From contig NZ_JAAOEN010000003.1 in the NCBI RefSeq assembly GCF_011320225.1, forward strand, positions 1 to 64,000: 64,000 nucleotides of DNA, given 5' to 3'. The translations under genes were made by a program, and so were the position numbers. This DNA comes from Phytoactinopolyspora limicola. GTDB lineage: Bacteria > Actinomycetota > Actinomycetes > Jiangellales > Jiangellaceae. Under the pieces are notes generated by a model that was not told where the DNA came from, made no database searches, and saw nothing but the letters and a program-made list of their open reading frames with translations. This document shows positions 49,821-58,598 of the stretch, in pieces; positions within the stretch are counted from its first letter, which is position 1; each line of letters begins with the position of its first letter.

Positions 49821-50618
49821 GTGGCGGTCGGGGACTCCTACGCGGCCCAGGCTGGGCGGGCAGAACACCCTGAGTATTGGCATGACGTACCGGGACCACC
49901 CGGCGACGGCACGCGCCTGTTGCGTCCGGTGGCGGTCGGCGTGGTCCGAGGGGCCTGGCGGGTGCGGGTCCACGGCCACCACAACATCCCCGCTCGAGGT
50001 CCGGTGATCCTGGCATCGAACCACACCAACATCGTCGACGGTCCGCTGCTCTATGGTGTGGTCCGCCGACCAGTTCATGCGCTGGTCAAACAGGAGATGT
50101 TCGCGGGTGTGCTGGGCCCGGTGCTGCGTTACATCGGGCAGATACCGGTCGACCGGTTCGCCCCCGACCCGGCCGCGGTCAAAGATTGCCTGGCGGTGTT
50201 GCACCGCGGCGGTGTCGTGGCGATCTACCCCGAAGGCACCCGCGGCACGGGGTGGTTCGAGCAGACGAAACCGGGGGCGGCTTACCTGGCGTTGTGCACG
50301 GGAGCCCCCATCGTTCCGGTGGTGTGTATCGGTGCGGGGGCGCGAGGTTCCACCGGTCGGCTGCCGCGCTTGCGCAGCACTATCGACGTCGTCTTCGGAG
50401 CACCGATCGAGACCACCGCGGTGCGTTGGCCACGGCGCCGAACCGTGGTGGGCGAACGCGCCGACGACCTCGCCACCCGGCTGCGCGAGCACGTCCGCTG
50501 GGCCTGCGAGCTCACCGGCCGTGACCCGGCCGGCCGGCCGCTGGCTGGGCGCGAGTTCACCCGGCCGACGGCTCCGCGGCCCGGTGACGACAACGTCAAC
50601 CGCGCACAGGCAGGGTGA
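49821..50618 (+). CDS. PlsC-type acyltransferase
   Basis: 265 aa from GTG at 49821 with GGAGGTGG upstream; an ATG-type start at 49743 would add residues of poor character. Motif I NHTNIVDGP (HX4D), IGQIPVDR (motif II), YPEGTRGTG (motif III) and APIVPVVCIG (motif IV) are all canonical. It is the last gene of the plus-strand arm and a second acyltransferase for the island, so one enzyme may make acyl-DHAP and the other acylate the sn-2 position. Its last 23 nt overlap the end of the convergent glycosidase gene. Confidence 0.9.
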   Translation: MAVGDSYAAQAGRAEHPEYWHDVPGPPGDGTRLLRPVAVGVVRGAWRVRVHGHHNIPARGPVILASNHTNIVDGPLLYGVVRRPVHALVKQEMFAGVLGPVLRYIGQIPVDRFAPDPAAVKDCLAVLHRGGVVAIYPEGTRGTGWFEQTKPGAAYLALCTGAPIVPVVCIGAGARGSTGRLPRLRSTIDVVFGAPIETTAVRWPRRRTVVGERADDLATRLREHVRWACELTGRDPAGRPLAGREFTRPTAPRPGDDNVNRAQAG

Positions 50619-53178
50619 ACGATGCACCAGCGGTGATCGTCAACGGTTCGGCGAACACCTCCTGGGCCACGACCTCGGCGGCGGCCACCACCTCGATCGA
50701 CCGCAGCGTGAAGGCCCCGGAGGTACACTCCAGCCGGACCGCGCCACCGGACTCGACAGCCCGGCCCCAGCCGTGGTCCAACACCAACGGCCAGCCACCA
50801 CCTTCGGGTGGCCGGGCCAACCGCAGCGCGCCCGTGGCAGCGTTCCAGCGCACCCCGGTCAGCGCGTCGAGAACACTCCAGCCGGCCATCGCCCGCACGT
50901 AGTGATCACCACACTCGATTTCGTTGTACGGGTTGCGCCGACGGCCGTCGTAGCGGGCCCAGACACCGTCGAGGATCGCGTGTGCCTCGTCGGTTAGTCC
51001 CTCGTACAGGCAGTGCGCCGCCACCTGGTATTCGGTCCCGGTCCACACCTCGTCGCAATAACGTGTCGGTACTCCTGGACGTCCGCCGGCCGGCCACGAA
51101 CACATAAGGAGGCCGGTGTCGTCGCCGTCGGCGAATACCCGCTGTCCGTGGTCGACGTCGCGGAAGCCGCGGCGTAGGTTATGGCGGACCACGGCCCGCA
51201 GGGCGGACCGGACGTGGTCGGGCGGGAGAATGTGGCCAAGATCCAACTGGTGTGCCCACCACTGTCCGATCAGCTGATCCGACAGGCAGCCGGCACCCCA
51301 CTGGTAGTCCGTCGACTCATCGGGGTCGAGCACCTGGATGTAGTACTCGCCGTCGAACAGCAGCGTGTCGTAGGCGGCGCTACCTTTCTCGAAGCGCTCC
51401 CGGACCGCCTGCGCGGTGGCGTCGTCGTCCACGAGCCGCGCCATCTCCTCCGTCGCCCGGAGTGCGGCCAGCCACAGGCTGCCCATAAAGCTGTTCACCC
51501 CGTGCAGATCGATGTCGTGGGTGGACGGCTGCACGCCGCGCAACACCGCGGTGCCGTGCGGGTCCCAGCGCCCGGTGATGTGCTCCATCAGGCGCAGCAC
51601 GTGTGGCCAGTAGCCGGCCAGCCATCCCACCCCGGCCCCGTTGCGGACCTCGCGGTACGTCTTCAGCACCGCGCCGAGCATTCCGTCGAGGGCCGGTTCG
51701 TGTGGCCCGCCGATGCCCACGTCCCATAGCTGCCGCAGGTAGGTGGGCACGATCACGCGGTGCGGAATGGATCCGTCCGGTGCTTGCATGACATCGAGTT
51801 CGGTCTGGCGCATGTCGCGCTCCAACGTTGGGAACAGCGTGGCCATGGCCTGCGCGTAGTTCCACACATGGGTGCAGTTGAGCGGACACGAGCCGCCGAT
51901 GTCGCCGGACCACATAACCGTCGACGCCCCCAACACCCCTTCGAAGCCGAAGAAGGTGCCATCGGCGGTGCGGAAGCAGCTCGGGCTGCGCGGCGTGGAC
52001 GCCTGCGCGGCCAGGTGCTCGGTGGTGGTGGCGTCGAGGGCGGACTCGTCGAGCAGGTCGGTCCAGGCGGTGGTGGCGTCGACCAGGTCGGTCCACCGTT
52101 CGGTGACGTCCCGGGCAACATCCCGGGCATCCTCATACGCCTGGGTGTAGTGGTTGCCCAACCAGAAGCGGGTCGGTCCCCAGGCCGGCTGCGGCGGACC
52201 GAACTGCTGGAAGTTGACGTAGCGGTTGGGAAAGTGCCAAGCCAGTAGGTACCGGATGGAGACGTGGGCGCCGGGTTCGAGATGGAAGGGCGCGGCCAGG
52301 CCGCCGTTCCAGGTCTGCCCAGCCGGGCTGGCACCGCCGTGCACCGGTGGTGCACTGGACTGGAAGTCCGGGATGTGTGGCGCGGCTCGGCCGAACTCGG
52401 CCGGCAGGCGCGCGCCGCGTCCGCGGAGGAACGCCATGAACTCCGCGGGCTCAGACCACTGTGCCGATGCGGCGGCGGCCGGTGTGTCACAACCGAGGAG
52501 CATCTGGCCCGCACCCGCCGCGGCCGGATCGAGGGTGGAGTTCTCCAGCAGCAGGTGGGTCCATCCACCGGCGCGGACGGTGCGGTTGGTGTTGCCGCCG
52601 TATCCCGGAAACCGGGTGCCGTGGATCGGTGAGACCCCGTCGTAGCCGATGGCGTTCTGCAGCGCAGCCCCGAGCCAGCCGTGGACCGGGTAGGCGCCGG
52701 TGTTGGTGAGGCTGAACGTGAACATCGCCACCGGCAGGCCGGAGACGTCGGGGTCCAACGGCACCATCGGAGTCAGTGCGCGCAGCCGGACGTCGAGGGG
52801 AAGTGCACCATCGTGGAAGGTGACATCGGCGACGGGGTAAGTGGCGGCGAAGGTGGTGGCGTCGACCCCGTGCCGGCTGGCCAGTTGGTGTTGCCAGTCG
52901 GGGAGGGTGTCGTCGTTGACGAGGGGGGTTGGCAGCGGTGGGGTGGCCGGTGGGCGGGCCTGCAACACGCGCAACTCGTCGATGGGCGGCTCCCATTGGG
53001 TAGCCCGCAGCGCGAAGAACGATCCGGGCAGGTCGCCGAGGTGGTTGCCGATGTTGTGCAACTGCCACTGGCGCAAGCCCCCGTCGGCGCCCAGGGCGAG
53101 GTTGCCGGTGCCGATGCCACCCAGCGGCATCGCGACGTGCGGGCCGTCGACGGAGCGGATCTCACGTCTGGCTGCCAC
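50596..53178 (-). CDS. GH116 family beta-glucosidase/glucosylceramidase-like protein
   Basis: 860 aa from GTG at 53178 (GGGAGA seven nt upstream); an ATG at 53199 forming ATGA with the upstream gene is an alternative. The N-terminal beta domain starts HVAMPLGGIGTGNLALGADGGLRQWQLHNIGNH. The GH116 (alpha/alpha)6 domain has the hallmark LNCTHVWNYAQAMATLFPTLERDMRQTE and STHDIDLHGVNSFMGSLWLAALRA, whose Asp aligns with the acid/base; WTGTEYQVAAH and NEIECGDHYVRAMAGW also match. There is no signal peptide, so imported glucosides or glucolipids would be cleaved in the cytoplasm. It is last in the sugar ABC operon. Confidence 0.9.
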   Translation of the reverse strand: MAARREIRSVDGPHVAMPLGGIGTGNLALGADGGLRQWQLHNIGNHLGDLPGSFFALRATQWEPPIDELRVLQARPPATPPLPTPLVNDDTLPDWQHQLASRHGVDATTFAATYPVADVTFHDGALPLDVRLRALTPMVPLDPDVSGLPVAMFTFSLTNTGAYPVHGWLGAALQNAIGYDGVSPIHGTRFPGYGGNTNRTVRAGGWTHLLLENSTLDPAAAGAGQMLLGCDTPAAAASAQWSEPAEFMAFLRGRGARLPAEFGRAAPHIPDFQSSAPPVHGGASPAGQTWNGGLAAPFHLEPGAHVSIRYLLAWHFPNRYVNFQQFGPPQPAWGPTRFWLGNHYTQAYEDARDVARDVTERWTDLVDATTAWTDLLDESALDATTTEHLAAQASTPRSPSCFRTADGTFFGFEGVLGASTVMWSGDIGGSCPLNCTHVWNYAQAMATLFPTLERDMRQTELDVMQAPDGSIPHRVIVPTYLRQLWDVGIGGPHEPALDGMLGAVLKTYREVRNGAGVGWLAGYWPHVLRLMEHITGRWDPHGTAVLRGVQPSTHDIDLHGVNSFMGSLWLAALRATEEMARLVDDDATAQAVRERFEKGSAAYDTLLFDGEYYIQVLDPDESTDYQWGAGCLSDQLIGQWWAHQLDLGHILPPDHVRSALRAVVRHNLRRGFRDVDHGQRVFADGDDTGLLMCSWPAGGRPGVPTRYCDEVWTGTEYQVAAHCLYEGLTDEAHAILDGVWARYDGRRRNPYNEIECGDHYVRAMAGWSVLDALTGVRWNAATGALRLARPPEGGGWPLVLDHGWGRAVESGGAVRLECTSGAFTLRSIEVVAAAEVVAQEVFAEPLTITAGASFTLPVRG

Positions 53179-53195
53179 GGTTGAGTCTCCCTTGA

Positions 53196-53990
53196 TCATG
53201 GTCGGCGGGGTTGGATGGTTGGGTGCACGCCGAGCGTGGCCAGGCTGGTCCACGCGGCGGCGACGACGACGAGGGCACTCGCGGCGGGGACAACGGTGAG
53301 CGTGATCGGCCACCGGCCGGCCAGGTACCCCGATGCGGCGACGAACACCAGTGCCCCCAGCACCGGCACCGGGCGCCGGGCCACCGCGGCGAGGCTCACC
53401 CACCACAGATACCGCCAGCGGGCCTGCGGGTACTCGATACCGAGAGGTAGGGCCACCACGGCGCCCGCCGCGGCGAGAACGGTGACACAGCCGCTGAACA
53501 AGGCCGACCCGAAGAAGACGGGCGATCCGGTGGCGCCCCACGCGTCGAACCCGATCAGTGTGAGCAGGGCAGGCAGCATCACCGCGGCGGTGACGCCGGT
53601 CAGCCGGCGCCAGGCCACCCAGCGAGGGCTCGGCGCCGGGCGGCCCGACGGGGGCACCGGGGAGTCGTCGGAGTCCGGTTGGGTGGCGATCCGGTGGGCG
53701 ACGAGGACGAGGAGGGCCGTCGGTGCGGCCAGCACCAGGCCGGCCAGCCCGATCCGCGGCACCAGGACCGGTGGGGTTAGATTGGCCACGAGCCAGGCCA
53801 ACACCCCGAACGGCAGTGAGGCGGCCACCACGAGGTGAAAGTGTGGCCAGAACCGTCTCGCCACCCGGCGCACCCAGTCGATGTTGGAGCCAACACCGAC
53901 CCGGCCCTGGATGACCGTCGCGGGTGGTGCGGCATGGGGCGCCGGTGGTGTGGCGTGGACGGCCGGGTACGGCCCGGCTGTGGCGCTCAT
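53196..53990 (-). CDS. Polytopic membrane protein in sugar ABC operon
   Basis: 264 aa, ATGA overlap with the upstream permease. A 50-residue cytoplasmic N-region is followed by at least five hydrophobic segments (HLVVAASLPFGVLAWLVANL, GLAGLVLAAPTALLVLVAH, TAAVMLPALLTLIGF, CVTVLAAAGAVVALPLGI, LGALVFVAASGYLAG, LTVVPAASALVVVAAAW). I do not recognise the family with certainty. Position and topology resemble YesL/DUF624 proteins that accompany carbohydrate ABC operons. Confidence 0.75.
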   Translation of the reverse strand: MSATAGPYPAVHATPPAPHAAPPATVIQGRVGVGSNIDWVRRVARRFWPHFHLVVAASLPFGVLAWLVANLTPPVLVPRIGLAGLVLAAPTALLVLVAHRIATQPDSDDSPVPPSGRPAPSPRWVAWRRLTGVTAAVMLPALLTLIGFDAWGATGSPVFFGSALFSGCVTVLAAAGAVVALPLGIEYPQARWRYLWWVSLAAVARRPVPVLGALVFVAASGYLAGRWPITLTVVPAASALVVVAAAWTSLATLGVHPTIQPRRP

Positions 53991-54871
53991 CCGCGCATCC
54001 CGGCCGTGGCCACGCTGGCCACGAAATTGCGCTGGAAGACGATGAACAGGACGAGCATGGGGACCACCACCATCGTGATCGCGGCGAACACCACGGCGGC
54101 CGGTGCGCCGCCATGCCCGGCCTGCAACGTGACCAGGCCGAGGGGGAGGGTCATCTTGTCCGGGCTACTGATGAAGATGAGCGGACCGAAGTAGTTGTTC
54201 CACGATGCCTGAAATCCGAGGATCGCCAGCGCGGACAGGGCCGGTGCCGAGAGCGGAACCAGCATCCGGAACAGGATCCAGAGGTGACCGGCGCCGTCGA
54301 TCCGGGCGGCCTCGTCGAGTTCCCGGGGGATCGAGGTGAAGTACTGCCGCAGGAAGAAGATGGCGAAGACGTTGATCAGCGCGGGCAACCACAGGGCGGT
54401 CAGGGTGTCCACCAGCTGCAGGTTCCGCATCATGATGAACACCGGGATGATCACGAGCTGGGCCGGCACCATCAGCGCACTCAGCATGATGATCAGGATG
54501 GGTGTGCTACCCCGGAAGCTCAGCCGGGCGAAGGCGTACGCGGCCAGCACACTGACCAGCAGCGAACCCCCGACGCTGAGCACCGCCACGATCAGGCTGT
54601 TCAGCGCCATCCGGCCGATGGGAATCATCCGGTTGACGTCGACGAAGTTCTCCACCGAGAACGGATGTGGTACCCAGGTGGGCGGCACCGAGAACGCCGA
54701 TCCGGGGGCGGTCAGGCTGGCCGCGAACAGCCAGATCAATGGCGCCACCATCAGCACGCCGACGACGAGCAGGACGAGGTCTAGCAGGTAGGCACGGGCA
54801 CGGCGGCGGCGCCGGGTACGGCGCTTCGGCGCGGTGAGGAGGTCACGGGCGGGAACGCTGGTGATGGTCAT
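53987..54871 (-). CDS. Carbohydrate ABC transporter permease (MalG-type)
   Basis: 294 aa with ATG at 54871 (ATGA with the previous stop). A basic N-terminus precedes six TM segments, beginning YLLDLVLLVVGVLMVAPLIWLF. The EAA loop that docks the ATPase is PRELDEAARIDGAGHLWILFRMLVPLSAPAL. The C-terminal TM segment (AAITMVVVPMLVLFIVFQRNFV) is typical. It pairs with the MalF-type permease upstream. No ATPase gene is in the operon, so a shared MsiK-like ATPase is implied, as usual in actinobacteria. Confidence 0.95.
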   Translation of the reverse strand: MTITSVPARDLLTAPKRRTRRRRRARAYLLDLVLLVVGVLMVAPLIWLFAASLTAPGSAFSVPPTWVPHPFSVENFVDVNRMIPIGRMALNSLIVAVLSVGGSLLVSVLAAYAFARLSFRGSTPILIIMLSALMVPAQLVIIPVFIMMRNLQLVDTLTALWLPALINVFAIFFLRQYFTSIPRELDEAARIDGAGHLWILFRMLVPLSAPALSALAILGFQASWNNYFGPLIFISSPDKMTLPLGLVTLQAGHGGAPAAVVFAAITMVVVPMLVLFIVFQRNFVASVATAGMRG

Positions 54872-55809
54872 CGCTCGTGCACCCACTTCCGGGCGCCCCA
54901 GAATTGCAGCAGCGTGACTCCCATGATGACGAAGAAGATCAGGATGGCGATCGCGGAGGCGTAGCCGATCTGGAACGCCTGGAAACCGGTCTGGTAGAGG
55001 TACATCACGATGGTTCGGGTGGAGTTCTCCGGCCCGCCACCGGTGATGATGTGGATCGGGTCGAAGATCTGAAATGCCCCGATGAAGGTGATGATGGTGG
55101 CGAAGAACAACACCGGCGACATCATCGGGATGATCACGTTGAACAGGATCTGCCGGCTGTTCGCCCCGTCGGTACGGGCAGCCTCGACGAGTTCGGTGGG
55201 CACCGTCTGCAGGCCGGCCAGCAGGATGATGAAGGTGAATCCGATGGTGTACCAGAAGTCGATGCCGATGATCGCGGTCAGCGACCACGATGGATCGACG
55301 AACCAGTTGGGTGCGTCGATCCCGATCCGGCCCAGGTAATACGCCACCAGCCCGAAGCCGGGATCGAGGACGTATTTCCAGAGCAGTGCGACGGCGGCCC
55401 ACGAGAGCAGGAACGGGAAGAAGATGGCGCTGCGGGTGAAGTAGGAGAGCACCCGGTTCATCGGCCGGTTGACCGCTAGCGCCAGCAGGAGGCCGCCGCC
55501 GATATGGGTGGCGACCGACGCGAAGGCGAACAAGAAGGTGTTGGCCATCACCCGCGGCAGGAGCGGGTCGCTGAGCAGGCGGGTGAAGTTGTCGAGGCCG
55601 ACGAACTCGCGCGGCGTGAGCAGGTCCCACGAGTAGAGACTGAGCACCATGGCCGCCGCGAACGGACCGGCGATGAAGACGATGAACAACACCAGGCCCG
55701 GGCTGAGGAATAGGTAGCCGGCCAGCGCCTCACGGCGGCGCCGACGGCGCCGCGCAGTGGCGTCCGCCACTGGTGGCGCCGCCGCCGGGACCGGGAGGAG
55801 CGCGGTCAC
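54868..55809 (-). CDS. Carbohydrate ABC transporter permease (MalF-type)
   Basis: 313 aa from GTG at 55809, overlapping the binding-protein stop (GTGA). An RRRRRRRE stretch precedes TM1 (GYLFLSPGLVLFIVFIAGPF); the family pattern LSLYSWDLLTPREFVGLDNF is clear, and the EAA loop reads PTELVEAARTDGANSRQILFNVIIPMMSP. Partner of the MalG-type permease. The transporter probably imports an oligosaccharide or glucoside that the GH116 enzyme then cleaves. Confidence 0.95.
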   Translation of the reverse strand: MTALLPVPAAAPPVADATARRRRRRREALAGYLFLSPGLVLFIVFIAGPFAAAMVLSLYSWDLLTPREFVGLDNFTRLLSDPLLPRVMANTFLFAFASVATHIGGGLLLALAVNRPMNRVLSYFTRSAIFFPFLLSWAAVALLWKYVLDPGFGLVAYYLGRIGIDAPNWFVDPSWSLTAIIGIDFWYTIGFTFIILLAGLQTVPTELVEAARTDGANSRQILFNVIIPMMSPVLFFATIITFIGAFQIFDPIHIITGGGPENSTRTIVMYLYQTGFQAFQIGYASAIAILIFFVIMGVTLLQFWGARKWVHER

Positions 55810-57122
55810 AGCAACTCGGCCAGCTGCTGGTTGGCCTGGTCGAGCGCCTCGGAGGCACCGGCGGTTCCGGTGACCACCCGGCCCCAGGCCTCTTGGATGA
55901 CGGTCTGGGCCTCGGCGCCCCGTTCCGGTGACGGAATGGGGGTGGCATAGGAAACGGCCTCGGCCAGCTTCTCCGAACCCTCTGGTGCGTTGTCGAGGAA
56001 GTCCGGGCTGTTGGCCACGGAGAGCCGAGCGGGGACGATGGTGCCGCCGATGGACGCGTAGAAGGAGCTGGCCTCGGTGGAGGTCATGTATTTGATGAAC
56101 GTCCACGCGTCTTCTTTGTGCTCGGACCCCTTCGTGATTGGCCAGGCGTCCCAGCCGATGGGTGAGCCGTGGCCGGTGTTCTGCGGCATCGGCACGATCT
56201 TGACCTTGTCGACGATGTCGAGGCGGCGCATCTCCAGCACCGGCCACCGGCCCCCGGCCAGGGCGGCCAGCTCGCCGCGGCTGAATGCCTCGCCGACCTC
56301 GAAGGCACCCCCAGGCTCCGGTGCTAGTTCGCGGGCTACCATCTCCCGGCAGAACTCCACGGCCTCGATCGCGGCGGGAGTGTTGTAGGTGGGTTCGTCC
56401 CAGTCGTCATTGAAGGTGCTGGCGCCGTTGGTGAGCAGCCACGGCATGATGTCGGTGAAGTAGCCGCTGCCCATCGGCAGCATGTAGGCGCCGGTGTTGG
56501 CTTTGATCTGTTCAGCGGCCGACATGAACTCGTCCCACGTCCAGTCGTCGCCGGGCAGCGGGACCCCGGCTGCCTCGAAGGTCTCTTTGTTGATCCACAT
56601 ACACACGGTGTTGTAGCCGCCGGGCACGTAGTAGGTGCGACCGTCGTGGGAGGCATAGCGGGTGTTCCACTCGTGCAGGTTGGGGTCGATGTCGGCGAGG
56701 TAGTCCTCGATGACGTCGGCGTCGGCCTCCATGTAAGAGTCGAGTGGTTCGAGGATGTCACGGGCGGCGAGCAACCGCTGGCCTTCGGTGGCGATCTGGA
56801 TGATGTCCGGGCTCTGACCGCCGGCGACCCTGGTGGCGACCGTGTTGACGAAGCCGGCCCAGTCGTCGGCGGCGATACCCTGCGCTTCCAGGCCGACGTC
56901 GGGGTAAGACTCGTTGAACCGGTCGAAGAGCTGCTGGAATGCCTCTTGCTGGGTGGCGTCGCCGAAGTAGACGAAGGTGAGGCTGCTGGCTCCGCCGCCA
57001 CACGAGGCCGTCGATCCCACGACGGGGACGAGCAGGCCGGCGCCCATCAGATGCATGAAGCGCCGCCGCGACAGGCCGCCGCGGGTTGGCGCGTGGCCGG
57101 GTACCGCTGTGGGGTGAACCAT
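55806..57122 (-). CDS. Sugar ABC transporter substrate-binding lipoprotein
   Basis: 438 aa from ATG at 57122. Twin-arginine signal SRRRFMHLMGAGLLV with lipobox TASC (lipidated Cys41), so it is exported folded and anchored. Family 1 binding protein: LTFVYFGDATQQEAFQQLFDRFNESYPDV, NTVATRVAGGQSPDIIQIA, LPMGSGYFTDIMPWLLTNG and GWDAWPITKGSEHKEDAWTFIKYMTS. First gene of the operon; a LacI-like site lies 77 nt upstream of the start. The sugar is unknown; a beta-glucoside is suggested by the GH116 gene. Confidence 0.95.
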   Translation of the reverse strand: MVHPTAVPGHAPTRGGLSRRRFMHLMGAGLLVPVVGSTASCGGGASSLTFVYFGDATQQEAFQQLFDRFNESYPDVGLEAQGIAADDWAGFVNTVATRVAGGQSPDIIQIATEGQRLLAARDILEPLDSYMEADADVIEDYLADIDPNLHEWNTRYASHDGRTYYVPGGYNTVCMWINKETFEAAGVPLPGDDWTWDEFMSAAEQIKANTGAYMLPMGSGYFTDIMPWLLTNGASTFNDDWDEPTYNTPAAIEAVEFCREMVARELAPEPGGAFEVGEAFSRGELAALAGGRWPVLEMRRLDIVDKVKIVPMPQNTGHGSPIGWDAWPITKGSEHKEDAWTFIKYMTSTEASSFYASIGGTIVPARLSVANSPDFLDNAPEGSEKLAEAVSYATPIPSPERGAEAQTVIQEAWGRVVTGTAGASEALDQANQQLAELL

Positions 57123-57559
57123 GGTGTCGAGCCCTCCGTCCGGTCGGGTGACCGTCGAGACGAGATGGATGAGAGGCCAAGTACAGAGGGGAGCAGGTCT
57201 GAGCAATCGATTACTGCACCCTAGGACCAACGTGCCGGGGCGTCAAGAGCAGCCCCGGCGTGGCGGCCTCGGTCCTCACGTGCGGGGCTCCGGAGGGGTT
57301 CGATGACGTGGGCGTGGGCCGGGCGGCAATCGGCCGACGCCACGTGATGTGACGTGTGAGTGCTGGTCACGACCTGGTTCGAGGGATATCCGAGGCAGGG
57401 TGAGTGACGTGCGCGAGTGGCGGCTGGTATGGCGTCGCGGCGGTGGTGATGGCCGACGATCTGCCGGCGAACGACTCACATGTGGGGTGGTGGCGGGTGA
57501 CTCGATCAGGATGCCGACCGCCGTGGAGGCGACGTCCGTCGGCTAGGCTGAGCAATCGA
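57123..57559. promoter_or_regulatory. 437-nt upstream region of sugar ABC operon with two operator copies
   Basis: The region between the binding-protein start and the EamA transporter stop holds the operon promoter (minus strand) and two copies of CTGAGCAATCGATTAC, listed separately. No gene is evident in it. Confidence 0.6.
57199..57214. promoter_or_regulatory. LacI-like operator, promoter-proximal copy
   Basis: CTGAGCAATCGATTAC contains GCAATCGATTAC, one mismatch from the palindrome GTAATCGATTAC with central CG, a LacI-family pattern. It is 77 nt upstream of the binding-protein start, a suitable place for repression. Confidence 0.6.
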
Positions 57560-57563
57560 TTAC
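57548..57563. promoter_or_regulatory. LacI-like operator, distal copy overlapping EamA stop codon
   Basis: An identical 16-bp copy in the same orientation, 349 bp from the proximal copy. Its last bases include the TAA stop of the EamA gene. Two sites at this spacing could support DNA looping. Confidence 0.5.
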
Positions 57564-58516
57564 TTGCCTGAGGTGCGATGGCTGAGTGCCACACCGACCA
57601 GGCAGATCACCCCGCCGGCCAGCCCAAGGAGAGTGGGAATCTCGGACAGGAACAGCCAGGACATCGCTACGGACACGGCCGGCACAGCGTAGGTGGCCGT
57701 GCTCAGGCGGCCGGCGGTCATCCGGCGCAGCGCGTAGGCCCACAGGGTGAAGCCAAGGGCGGTGGGCACCAAGCCGAGGTAGACCGCACCGACAACCGCG
57801 GCCGCGGAGGCGTCGCGGAGTTCGTCCAGCAGTTGTGGCAGCCACGGTAGAAGCACGGTGGTGCCGACGGCGCACCCGATCCAGATCGCGGTCAAACCGT
57901 CCACGTAGCGCAGTGCGACCTTCTGGAGCAGGACGCCACTGGCGAACAGGCCGGCGGCCAGAAGGCACAGGGCCACGCCGACGCCATTGCGTTGGCCGGA
58001 CGAACCCATCGCGATGATCCCGACCCCGCCGAATGCCACGAGTGAGCCGATCACCAAGGCCCGCGGGAAACCTTCACCGAGCAGCCAGCCGGCCCCGAAG
58101 GCCACCAGGAGAGGGGCCACGTTGACCAGGAACGCGGCCGTGCCGGCGTCAACATGCTGCTCCGCGGCGTTCAAGGCGACGGTGTAACCCGCCAGCCACA
58201 TGATGCCGTAGCCGACGACCAGCGGAATAGCGCGCCGGGGAACCCGGCCGACCCCGGTGGCGCCGGCGCGGGTCCGGGTGGCCAGGGCGATCACGGTGAG
58301 GGCGAGGGTGGCGACGGCGAGCCGGATGAGTGCCATCGGGGCGGGGGAGAAGGTATGTCCGACGTCGCGGATGACAACGAAGGCCGATGCCCACACCACC
58401 ACGGTGACCGCGGCGGCGACGGCGGCCGGGCCAGGGCGGCGGATGTCACGCCGAACCGCGACCGGTGGGGGCGCGGTGATGTGTAACTGGCGTGGTGGCT
58501 CGTGGCGACTGGACAC
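57560..58516 (-). CDS. EamA (DMT) family transporter
   Basis: 318 aa from GTG at 58516; a TTG at 58543 is an alternative and no clear ribosome site supports either. Ten TM segments in two EamA repeats: AAAVTVVVWASAFVVIRD, ALIRLAVATLALTVIAL, then VDAGTAAFLVNVAPLLVAFGAGWLLGE, and in repeat two LCLLAAGLFASGVLLQKVAL with YAVPAVSVAMSWLFLSEIPTLLGLAGGVICLVGVAL. These export amino acids or metabolites. Divergent from a LysR regulator, which probably controls it. Confidence 0.92.
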   Translation of the reverse strand: MSSRHEPPRQLHITAPPPVAVRRDIRRPGPAAVAAAVTVVVWASAFVVIRDVGHTFSPAPMALIRLAVATLALTVIALATRTRAGATGVGRVPRRAIPLVVGYGIMWLAGYTVALNAAEQHVDAGTAAFLVNVAPLLVAFGAGWLLGEGFPRALVIGSLVAFGGVGIIAMGSSGQRNGVGVALCLLAAGLFASGVLLQKVALRYVDGLTAIWIGCAVGTTVLLPWLPQLLDELRDASAAAVVGAVYLGLVPTALGFTLWAYALRRMTAGRLSTATYAVPAVSVAMSWLFLSEIPTLLGLAGGVICLVGVALSHRTSGK

Positions 58517-58598
58517 GACCTCATCGTCGTCCCAATAAAACAAAAGAACAAGCGACTATTGATGGACGATCGTTAAGGAACGCTATACAATTTCCGGT

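Noticed and set aside
50596-54114. GH116 protein with a 300-residue N-terminal extension
   Set aside because: The extension is the antiframe of the membrane protein gene 53196-53990; start codons at 53178 or 53199 have proper context.
53987-55630. Permease of 547 residues
   Set aside because: The first half is a shadow of the MalF-type permease; the true gene starts at 54871 with ATGA coupling.
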